A stretch of 64,000 nucleotides of DNA from Stropharia rugosoannulata (Eukaryota > Basidiomycota > Agaricomycetes > Agaricales > Strophariaceae): assembly GCA_028532985.1 (NCBI GenBank), contig JANCIK010000007.1, forward strand, positions 2,108,001 to 2,172,000, given 5' to 3'. The first letter of the stretch is position 1, and each line of letters starts with the position of its first letter. The notes beneath the pieces are model-generated. The model ran no database searches. It was not told the origin of the DNA and worked only from the letters and a program-made list of their open reading frames with translations. Shown piece by piece: positions 49,975 to 58,425 of this stretch. Both the position numbers and the translations under genes were made by a program.

Positions 49975-52356
49975 CTAAGTGTCTTCTTCGCCCCAGTCAT
50001 CCTCGTCTTCTTCATCTTCTTCCACTGTAAGCGCACCGCTACCCGAGGGTACACCGGGCTCATCAAAGATATAATCTTTGGGAATCGCTGGTTCGTAATC
50101 CGGCGCCTCTAACATTTTAGCGAGGTTCTCCTTGGTCTGATCAATTATATCATCCAAGCCTTCCGGTAAGCGCAGCTGCCTTCGTGCAAAGTAGGGAATG
50201 AGGCGGAATGCCGCCACCTTATCCTTCAACACAGAGCCGTCCATCTCTGCCACTAAGTATGCTCCACCGTCTTTTCGTGCGATAACGATGTAAGGCCCAT
50301 TCCATTGTGCGAGCATCTTACGGTTCAGACTGGATTCTATGCCCGAGTTCCTCATTAGCACTACATCTCCTGGCTTAAACACATAGTCACGGATTTTAGC
50401 CGAATGCTTCTTTTCAAATGCCCTGATCGCATCTCTTTTCGTCTTTGATACTCGTGCGCGCATCTCCTCTACTGTGTCGCGATGTTTGGCTAGTGCGCGC
50501 GCGCGATACCCCACTAACTCCTCCGTAGTCAGTACTCGATCTGGTAGTTTCACCAGCCAAGTCGCTTCTGCTATGTCGAACGGTAGTATGGGGTGCGCGC
50601 CCGTCACCATGAAGAATGGGGAACACCCAAATCCTCGTCGCACAGTGATGCGATCCGCCCACAACACATGGTAGAAGAATCTACTCCAACGCTTGTGCGC
50701 GCCCTCTGTCCCTCCACACGCTTTCCACAACATCTGTCTTATGTCCCAATGGGGACGCTCTATTTTTCCATTCGCTTGCGAGTTGTACGCGGAGATAGTA
50801 ATCCCTGTAATCCCATACTTCTTTTCTAAGTACTTAAGCGCTGCGCGGAACGGTCCACCGTTATCTGTGATGATTTCTTGCAGACAGCCCCAACGGCAGA
50901 TAATGTCCTCGAATATCCACTGCGCTATTGCACGGACATTCTCCTTCTTTAATGGCCGCCCTTCTGCCCATGAGCTCAGCGCACATCTTCCGTGCACTAT
51001 GTAATTGTACCCATTGGAGGCCGGGGACATGTGCATAGTGTCCGCGTGTAGTTGCTGAAAGATAGACGGCGTGTGTGTCTCGGTGCGCGGGATCTGGATG
51101 ATCGTCTTCTGCCTTAACTGACAGACATGACATGTTTTCACATACCAGTAGACATCCCTTTCCAACTCAGGCCACCAGAAGCGCTCGGCTAGCAGTTTGC
51201 GCGTAGCGTACGCTCCCCTGTGCCCCAAGCTGTCATGCGCTGAGCGCAGCATGCGTGTCCGCTGCGCCTGATCTATCACCAACTTATGCGCGTCATCTAT
51301 GGATCTCCGGTACATCTGCCCATCCTTGTCTAAGAAGAAGTTACGAGCATTCCTCGTAAAGTTCTGATATTCTCGCTCCGTCATGCCTTTAGGCCTAGTG
51401 GTTGGATTCTGCAACCAGTAGCATATCATCGGCAATTTCTGATCCATATCTTTTCCTGCAGACGTCCTGTTGCGCTCATCATACTCCTCATCCTCCAGAT
51501 CCTCTATTCTGGAGTCGGGTATTGCGTGCGCTAGTATGAATTTCTCTAAGTACTTGCGCTGCGCGAGCGGCACACTCTCTTTCTGTATGAAGTCCCGCAC
51601 GGCCCGCTTTTCCGCTTCCGTCTCTTTCCGTGCGCGCTCGAGCTCCTGCTGGAAACAGCCTATAGAGCGCGCTTCTGGTAACTTGCGCGCCGTGGGACCT
51701 TCAAACAACTCGTTGAGGAGTCCTGTATACAGATATCCTCTGCGATCATCGATCTGTTCCTTGAATTCCTCAAAGTCCAGGGGATCTGGGTCATCTTCAT
51801 AGACTTTCTCATATTCGAGCGGTCCCACTTCCTGATCATCATCTTCTTCGGAGTGCGCGTATGCCTCATCTCCAGGTTGCCCTTCCCTACGCGATAAACC
51901 ATCCGCACCAAAGGTTTTGCCCGCAACATGTTTCAACTGGAAGTGATACATAAGTATTTTATCTATCCAGCGATTAATAGTCGCATTAGGGCCCATGCCC
52001 GGGTTATCCAACATGCCCTTCAAGTATTTGGCATCCGTTTCCACCACCAGCTTGCGCGCACCGATGAGCCAGTAATAACAGGCTTGTAGCGCACGTAAGA
52101 GTCCATACAACTCCCGTTTGGGCTGTGAGAAGCGCTGCTCGCATTCCGTTAACAGTATTGATCCGAAGCGCGCATATACCCTCTTCTTCGAATCTTGTGG
52201 GTCCTGCTGGTAAATATAGAATCCTACTGCTCGCCATGATGTGTCTACAGCCAAAGTAATCGGCCCTGGCAATGTGTAGTCCAGTGGTTTCACGCAATGT
52301 GCGTTGCGCGCACCGTCTTTCAGCGAGTCCATGCTAGCTTGCTGAGCGGCCCCCAC
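49975..52356 (-). CDS. pol: Pol: RNase H and integrase (793-aa open frame)
   Basis: RNase H comes first, with acidic residues at about D38 (AVDTSW), E82 (KRELYGLL), D108 (VETDAKYL) and D152. A linker follows, then integrase: the HHCC zinc site at H374, H379, C409 and C412, and the catalytic triad D439 (LHADTM), D498 (TDNGGPF) and E533 (GKIERPH), with 34 residues between the last two. A GPY/F-like module (WNGPYIV) lies near residue 687. The C-terminus is acidic, with no chromodomain. RNase H cuts the RNA of the hybrid and integrase inserts the cDNA. The frame is intact, but its upstream join to reverse transcriptase is lost by one base at a G run near 52350. Confidence 0.93.
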   Translation of the reverse strand: MGAAQQASMDSLKDGARNAHCVKPLDYTLPGPITLAVDTSWRAVGFYIYQQDPQDSKKRVYARFGSILLTECEQRFSQPKRELYGLLRALQACYYWLIGARKLVVETDAKYLKGMLDNPGMGPNATINRWIDKILMYHFQLKHVAGKTFGADGLSRREGQPGDEAYAHSEEDDDQEVGPLEYEKVYEDDPDPLDFEEFKEQIDDRRGYLYTGLLNELFEGPTARKLPEARSIGCFQQELERARKETEAEKRAVRDFIQKESVPLAQRKYLEKFILAHAIPDSRIEDLEDEEYDERNRTSAGKDMDQKLPMICYWLQNPTTRPKGMTEREYQNFTRNARNFFLDKDGQMYRRSIDDAHKLVIDQAQRTRMLRSAHDSLGHRGAYATRKLLAERFWWPELERDVYWYVKTCHVCQLRQKTIIQIPRTETHTPSIFQQLHADTMHMSPASNGYNYIVHGRCALSSWAEGRPLKKENVRAIAQWIFEDIICRWGCLQEIITDNGGPFRAALKYLEKKYGITGITISAYNSQANGKIERPHWDIRQMLWKACGGTEGAHKRWSRFFYHVLWADRITVRRGFGCSPFFMVTGAHPILPFDIAEATWLVKLPDRVLTTEELVGYRARALAKHRDTVEEMRARVSKTKRDAIRAFEKKHSAKIRDYVFKPGDVVLMRNSGIESSLNRKMLAQWNGPYIVIARKDGGAYLVAEMDGSVLKDKVAAFRLIPYFARRQLRLPEGLDDIIDQTKENLAKMLEAPDYEPAIPKDYIFDEPGVPSGSGALTVEEDEEDEDDWGEEDT

Positions 52357-53450
52357 TCAAAGGGCTCTTTCCCACGCAATAGCCGCTGTATGTGTTCTGC
52401 GCGCTTCGCATAGTCTGAGATGTAAATACGTAGCAGACCCATTGTACCCATGAATGCACGCACATCACTGATGTTCTTGCATGGGCCCCAATTGAGGATC
52501 GCATGCACTTTATCAGGTGCTGGCTTTCGTCCTTCGTATGTGCACAAGTGCCCCACCACTACTATCTCAGCCGCGCACAGTATGGACTTCTTTCCACTAA
52601 ATGTTCCTCCCGAGTACTTCATGCGCTGCACAATTCTGTTGACATTCAACATGTGTTCCCATACGAATCTCCTTATTCCCTTATTCTCTGGTATCGTCTC
52701 ATATCCTCCTCCTTCTAACTCGTAGCGTTTTAGGTCCCCTAATAGGTACATCGTCTATATAGGGCTCGGTAACTTCAGGTATTTCATCGCGTAATATATA
52801 TGCGACATCCTCATGAAAGATGGGCACGGAGTTTGTCCATTCCATAGGTAGGGTTACTAAGCGCAGCGCACCGAACGGCGTTTGGAATGTAGTCAGGTCT
52901 CTAGAGGACTCAGCTAACAGCCGCTCATCGTACCCAACATACAAGTCCAGGATGCCGCCACATGCGCGCCCGCAAAGTGTTCCGCTAGACTCTCCGCTGC
53001 TGGAGGTAGTCCTGAATGTGCAATGGTTACCGCATTTAACGGCTCAAGACTGTGCACAATCCTGAACGAGACCCCGTCTTTCTTAGTCACTGTAAACCAG
53101 CGCGACCGGTACGACGAGCTCGAGGGCTCATACGTGCCTGCGCGAATCTTGGTGGCGATGAATTCACATACGCGCTCATACATCCCAGGTGGTATCGGAA
53201 TGTTCTTTAATACCCAAGGCGTGTGCTCCACAGTGGGAATGTCTACTGGAGGGAAGAAGTCCGTCACGGAATCTACCCTTCTCTGTGTCATCCCACGCGA
53301 ACGCCTCGTTCTGCTGCATGAAAACTTGATGCACCAACTTGCGCTCCTCAGACCACAGGAAATCCCCTTCATGCGCCTTGTCAATCCCTTCCATGCGCTC
53401 AGCGGTGTACCGACCTGTAGGTACGAAGTCTGGCGGATGTGGTGACAATT
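52320..53450 (-). pseudogene. pol: Pol: reverse transcriptase, with frameshifts
   Basis: Three overlapping frames carry one reverse transcriptase. The first (52914-53384) has the fingers, with PIPPGMYERVCEFI and TVTKKDGVSFRIV. The second (52699-52944) has the palm and the YIDD catalytic motif. The third (52320-52751) has the thumb/connection, including the LCTYEGRKPAPDKV stretch. Each join is off by one base, near 52960, 52730 and 52350; the last lies at a G homopolymer. The enzyme copies element RNA into DNA. As written the frame cannot give a full enzyme, unless the indels are sequencing errors. Confidence 0.85.
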
Positions 53451-53906
53451 GCGGCATGTCCTTCAGTGGGTCTCCTTTTATCTCCCTCACTATTCTAAAC
53501 TTCTCTGGTAAATCTTGATAAACGGGCCTGACTTTCTCAGCCACTGGCTTATACTTCTTTCCTGCGAGCACCGTAACGGTTGTGGCATTCTTGCCAGTCA
53601 AGCGCTTACGCGTTACTCCTTGTTTCTTACTAGGGACCTGTTCCTCGTGCGATGCGCGGAACTGCCCTCTAGGCTCCCCTTTGACTACTTCTTCCTTGCG
53701 CCATTCGCGCTGCTGAAAATATTTGTATATTCTTTCTTTTTCATTGTCCTCCATCTTAGCTTCATGTACTGCTTGAGCCATGTATACATCCCTGAGCTCA
53801 GCGCTCCCAAACCGCTTATTCTTTGGTAGCGTGTACCCGCTATCTCTATTTTCCACGTGCGATCATCCCTGTCAAACATCAACGCGACCTCTCCTTGACG
53901 CATCAA
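53176..53906 (-). pseudogene. pol: Pol: linker between protease and reverse transcriptase
   Basis: Charged linker with KEERIYKYF-like and QQREWRKEE segments, ending in the FAWDD region that precedes reverse transcriptase in Ty3-like elements. Single-base shifts near 53850-53930 and 53265 separate it from its neighbours. Confidence 0.7.
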
Positions 53907-54476
53907 TTCATCGAGGATTGAAAATCCTGATCTGCGTTAGGGTTTTCCGTTGTGCCAGGGTCCTGCAACTTAGGTTCGCGCTGCACAATCTTGGGACCGC
54001 ACCCTCGGTTATAAGTGGGTACTACCAGCTTGCGCTGTGTGTTGGGATCGGTGAGCGTAAGCTCAACCGTTCCATCGCCGCGCGTCTTCACATTGCTCTC
54101 CGTGAGGATCTCGAACGGCCGGCCCAAGAGTACCTCATAAGCCGCCGCGCTAATGACATGTACTTGTAAGTACACTGTCAGCCCGTTAAACACAAACGGT
54201 ACGTTGTGCGCTAAGCCCTTGGTGGATTCCACCTGCTTATTCGCGCTCTGCATCCGTATAGTGAAATCCGGGTCCCAACTAAGTCCTAAGCGCTCAGCGG
54301 TGTCCTGTGCCATTGACACAATCTGCGACCCACTGTCGAGCAACGTCTCTGCGTGTCCCTTGCCGTTGATGAGGAAACACCGCCTTCAGATGGTGCGATT
54401 CGCGCGCCACAATAAGTCCCTTAGGCTTTTCGCCTGGCTGCAGAGTCGAGACGTACTGTTCGTGCGGGTCTTCCAT
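53903..54476 (-). pseudogene. pol: Pol: retropepsin-type aspartic protease
   Basis: LDSGSQIVSM carries the D-S-G active site, and YEVLLGRPF near the end of the domain fits the second conserved part of retropepsins. The segment before it (GEKPKGLIVARESHHLKAVF) lies in another frame (54294-54476), one base off near 54365. The enzyme would cut Gag and Pol. Confidence 0.8.
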
Positions 54477-55098
54477 GATGATGGTTCCCGGTTGCAGCCG
54501 CTGCGCTCATCTGAGCAAGTAAGGAAAGTGGCCACTGGTAGTTCATCCATCTGCATGAACTCCTCTTCCTCTTCTTCCTCTGCTAACCGCGCGATAGCCT
54601 CATCTACTTCACGCTCTTCTTCATTGTAGTCTAGTTGTAATACGCGCATCGTATTCAAATCCAATGGTACCTTTCTTGGTACTATGCGCTCAACGAATTT
54701 TCTTCTAAAGCCTGCAGTCGAGATGCCTAACAACTGGCCCTGCGTGATCTCAATTTTCTGATTTTCTAAGTGCTTGAGGACTGCGTCAGCCTGCGCCTCA
54801 TCTTCGATAGGTGCGCGCAGCTTATAGGCCGGCTTCCTCTTCTCTACTACAGGTATGGGCTCTTCCCTAACCTTAGGTTTTACTTTCTCTGGTACGCGCA
54901 GCGGAGGTACCATTACATATGGCACTGCTGCTGGTCGTACACTAGGCCCAGCCTTTGCAGGAACCTCAAACACTACTTTCTTCTTTACGGGTGCGCACCT
55001 TGCTCCTCCACTACTTCTCGCAACTCATCTTCCTCCTCATCACTCGCGTCCTCAACTGATGCTCTGGGTATATTCTTGATTGGTAACTTCTTGTTTGC
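54386..55098 (-). pseudogene. pol: Pol N-terminal region before protease, cut by nested element
   Basis: The frame at 54386-54973 contains KPAYKLRAPIEDEAQAD and GISTAGFRRKF, a stretch that I recall from the region upstream of protease in agaricomycete Ty3 elements (possibly the domain called DUF4100). An acidic run, EEEEEEEF, follows. The part at 54974-55098 is one base out of frame and ends where the nested LTR element begins. Its continuation lies at 58354-58431, just after the Gag frameshift site. Confidence 0.6.
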
Positions 55099-55589
55099 TG
55101 ATACGCTGAAGCTCTCTATGAGCGCGTACAGGTGCGAGGTGGTTTCACACGGCTTCTAACCAACCCAAAACAACACAAACAAGACGAAATGACGTGAGAA
55201 CGAGGGAGTGTAAGCTGCAGCGTCAGCTTCGAACCACTCCTGGACGAGGTATACGACGAGAACGAGAACTGAGACGAAAACTAGGATGCTAAGACGAGGG
55301 GAAACGAAATCTTCTTTTTCTTCTACATAAAGTACATGCTTTATATATGTAAAATCAAAGCATAGCCTACGGAATAAGTGTAATCCTAGAATGTAGGTGC
55401 TGAGTAAGTAAAGGGGCAATGAAAGACCTAGAATTAATGAGTAATGTAATGGAAAATGCTCGAAATGCAGGCGGAGCATAGTTGTTCCGAGTGCGATGCA
55501 AGTCGGATTGTGGCACGGTGGCTGTGCGACGTGGGAACACGGACTTGTGCGTGACGGATTCCGTGGCCGTAGATGGGCGCGGCTCATCA
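55099..55589 (-). repeat. LTR of nested element (its 3' LTR)
   Basis: 491 bp, TG...CA ends. It differs from the other LTR at one position that I noticed, near 55475. Confidence 0.95.
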
Positions 55590-55625
55590 TCTCCTCCCTA
55601 CTGAAATACTGACTGTCCTCAGTCA
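55590..55625 (-). promoter_or_regulatory. Polypurine tract and hairpin of nested element
   Basis: The complement of 55590-55598 is a purine tract touching the LTR. The perfect hairpin at 55610-55625, TGACTG-TCCT-CAGTCA, is identical to that of the outer element. Confidence 0.7.
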
Positions 55626-56085
55626 GCCGTAAATGAAAGAAATAAAACAAAACAAGAAAAAGCCGAAGCAAATAAGCAGAAAAATGCGAAAGCTACACAA
55701 TATAACAATACCAAAAACAAAACAAACAATCAAATATAAAAGATAAAGAAAAACAATGCAAAGCAAATGTAACGGAAGATAAACGTGCATAAAGGCATAA
55801 TATAAACGACATACTGGCGCATAAACTTTTATACCAAGAAAGATTCATAAAATCTACCATATAAACGAAATAATTAGCATATATCTATAACATATCTGAA
55901 TAAAGCATAAAGCATAAGAGCAACGAAAAACGTAGCGGCATAACGGCATAAAGCGAGGGCAGGGGGTCCTCCCTACTTAAATATAAACTTCTGAGGGTGA
56001 AACATAAGGTTGAACATAAAAACGAGATGTTGAGCGATCCTGGGACATGTAAACGAAGCTGGCATGTGTGGGGGGGCAAGATAAA
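55626..56085 (-). other. 3' untranslated part of nested element
   Basis: AT-rich, A-rich on the plus strand. No gene is seen between the Gag stop and the polypurine tract. Confidence 0.6.
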
Positions 56086-57726
56086 TTATCCGGGGCGCCT
56101 AGGACGAGGGCGGCGACGTCTGGAGATTAAATAATCACTATAGGCGATACTGGGGTGAAATATACGAGCGATAGATTGGCGGAGTGCATGAAAACCAACT
56201 AGAGACGGTGGTGATGTGCAAAAACGAGAGAATAATTCTTTATCCGAGGTGCGGCACGTTCTGGGTGTAAAAGATGGTCTAGGAAACAGGGGCGACGACT
56301 TGGGGGGCTGTAACTTGACTATAAATGTGTTTGACTTTAATATGTCACTGCTACGCGTAATAGACGATGGTGGCGACGAAAGGCGATCTATGTGTGATGT
56401 CTGGGGTGCAGGAGACAGAGTAGAGGGTGCAGGCGAAGGATACATGAACGAGATGCACTTCTGAGGTGGTAAGTCGATGCTGGATGGATATGTTGGTGTC
56501 CTAGAATGTGTAGCAACGAATTGAGACGCGAAGACGCTGTAATATTTCTTTGAATTTGACTGAGCAACACTGGGCATTACTGAAACGTTTGAGGCGACGT
56601 CTGGGACCTGGTGACGGAGTCTGGCAATTTCCTGTTCGATTTCTGCAATCCTGGAGTCAATATCATCGATGTACTGCGTGTCTGATAGATTGGGTGACGA
56701 GGTAGCGACTGCGGGCGCGAAAATACTTTGTAAAACGGTTGGCGGCGACTGATACGGTGTTCTTGACTGTCCTGGATGTCTTCTATACCATTCATCGAAT
56801 TTTTCCTTCAAAAATCGGCCTGGAATATCTTCTGGAATGTAAGCGCCGGTGGGGAGCACTACTTTGCTATCTGAATTGCGTATAACTTTTCCTGAATGCA
56901 TGTAGTCATCAACGAGGGTGCAATGTCGAATAAAATGATTTTCTCCGCAGAACTTGCACTTGAAAACGCGAGGCTTCTTGCTGGGGCAAATTAATGATGT
57001 AGACGACGGCTGAAATGTACTTTGTATTTCCTGGATGATCGACTTCGTAAATGCTGCGAAAATAATGCGAAAATCATCGAGATTAACGTTTGTACTCGAG
57101 GGCGACGGCTGAGACAGTATAGGCGACGAGGTGTACGAGTAAACGGAGTGCGAGGCGCGCAAAATAAAAATGGCGGCGGCGTAGACGTCTGGGATAGCGT
57201 GGGGATCGTCTGGATAATGGTCTGGGAACTTGAGTGCTAAACGAGTCGAAATTTTTGTCCAAAGCGATGGGGGAAAAGCACGAGGGTACATGCGCTTCTG
57301 CTCGAGATCTGATAGTCGTTGTTTCGAAATAAGGAACTGCGAAGTCGTAATAAAATGTGTATGGTAATCCGAGAGGTCTTCTAGAGTATTCATGCCGATG
57401 TGCAAACGATTTTCAATCAATAATTCGAGGTTGGCGAGGGTGTACCAATAATCGTCGTTAGCGGATGGGTAAAGCTCGAAGACGGCGTCCTTAAAATTGT
57501 CAAAGGTCGAGAAATTGTCCAAAAATTGAGGAAGCGACTCCCAAAGGTCAGCAGTGTCGTTATCTACGTAGCGTATGGCGTAACACTTCTGCTTGGAGGT
57601 GGTAATGATGCCGGATGTGCTGAATAGGTACTGAAGGTCGTAAAAATAATGTTTAAGCCCACGGGGCTTCTCTGGGTCGAAAGTCGGTGCGCTGGGGTCT
57701 CCAAAGGATGGCATAGGATGGAACAT
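56086..57726 (-). CDS. gag: Gag-like protein of nested element (546 aa)
   Basis: Structural protein that would coat the element's RNA. Residues 1-190 resemble the Gag core of the outer element in layout: APTFDP..PRGLKHYFYDLQYLF, then IRYVDNDTADLWESLP, then a YP motif. A zinc knuckle lies at C257, C260, H264 and C269, with C-x2-C-x3-H-x4-C spacing, one residue shorter than the usual retroviral form. The remainder is rich in serine and proline, with a basic C-terminus (RRRRPRPRR). The frame is fully open. It is the only gene of the element. Its distance from the outer Gag shows that it is a separate family, not a simple deletion of the outer element. Confidence 0.88.
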   Translation of the reverse strand: MFHPMPSFGDPSAPTFDPEKPRGLKHYFYDLQYLFSTSGIITTSKQKCYAIRYVDNDTADLWESLPQFLDNFSTFDNFKDAVFELYPSANDDYWYTLANLELLIENRLHIGMNTLEDLSDYHTHFITTSQFLISKQRLSDLEQKRMYPRAFPPSLWTKISTRLALKFPDHYPDDPHAIPDVYAAAIFILRASHSVYSYTSSPILSQPSPSSTNVNLDDFRIIFAAFTKSIIQEIQSTFQPSSTSLICPSKKPRVFKCKFCGENHFIRHCTLVDDYMHSGKVIRNSDSKVVLPTGAYIPEDIPGRFLKEKFDEWYRRHPGQSRTPYQSPPTVLQSIFAPAVATSSPNLSDTQYIDDIDSRIAEIEQEIARLRHQVPDVASNVSVMPSVAQSNSKKYYSVFASQFVATHSRTPTYPSSIDLPPQKCISFMYPSPAPSTLSPAPQTSHIDRLSSPPSSITRSSDILKSNTFIVKLQPPKSSPLFPRPSFTPRTCRTSDKELFSRFCTSPPSLVGFHALRQSIARIFHPSIAYSDYLISRRRRPRPRRPG

Positions 57727-57840
57727 ATTGAGAAACGAGTGTAGAGGGACGACGAAGTGTTGGAGGAATTAATTGTGAATTAATGTCGAAAATGCGCGAA
57801 TAAAGGTGGATTAGCTGAAGTCCAGTGCATAGGAAACTCA

Positions 57841-57859
57841 CCCCTCGCGGTGGGCTCCA
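57841..57859 (-). promoter_or_regulatory. Primer binding site of nested element
   Basis: TGGAGCCCACCGCGAGGGG on the minus strand starts three bases after the LTR. It begins TGG, as expected for a site pairing with a tRNA 3' end. The 19 bases are identical to the outer element's site at 60533-60551. I could not name the tRNA. Confidence 0.7.
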
Positions 57860-57862
57860 AAA

Positions 57863-58353
57863 TGATACGCTGAAGCTCTCTATGAGCGCGTACAGGTGCG
57901 AGGTGGTTTCACACGGCTTCTAACCAACCCAAAACAACACAAACAAGACGAAATGACGTGAGAACGAGGGAGTGTAAGCTGCAGCGTCAGCTTCGAACCA
58001 CTCCTGGACGAGGTATACGACGAGAACGAGAACTGAGACGAAAACTAGGATGCTAAGACGAGGGGAAACGAAATCTTCTTTTTCTTCTACATAAAGTACA
58101 TGCTTTATATATGTAAAATCAAAGCATAGCCTACGGAATAAGTGTAATCCTAGAATGTAGGTGCTGAGTAAGTAAAGGGGCAATGAAAGACCTAGAATTA
58201 ATGAGTAATGTAATGGAAAATGCTCGAAACGCAGGCGGAGCATAGTTGTTCCGAGTGCGATGCAAGTCGGATTGTGGCACGGTGGCTGTGCGACGTGGGA
58301 ACACGGACTTGTGCGTGACGGATTCCGTGGCCGTAGATGGGCGCGGCTCATCA
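57863..58353 (-). repeat. LTR of nested element (its 5' LTR)
   Basis: 491 bp, the same ends as 55099-55589. Confidence 0.95.
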
Positions 58354-58425
58354 TTGCGCCCTCCGGGTTCTTGGGTTTATCAGAGCCACTACGCATAACT
58401 CTGCCCGCATTTCCCTTCATCAGAC

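Larger units (their letters stand above)
55099..58353 (-). mobile_element. Nested gag-only LTR retrotransposon, 3.3 kb
   Basis: Two 491-bp LTRs (55099-55589, 57863-58353) start TGATACGCTG and end GGCTCATCA; I see one difference between them. TTGC is duplicated at 55095-55098 and 58354-58357. It has a primer site, one gag-like gene on the minus strand, a polypurine tract and a hairpin, but no protease, reverse transcriptase or integrase. It is therefore non-autonomous and must move with enzymes supplied in trans. It sits in the pol gene of the larger element, in the same orientation. Confidence 0.93.
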
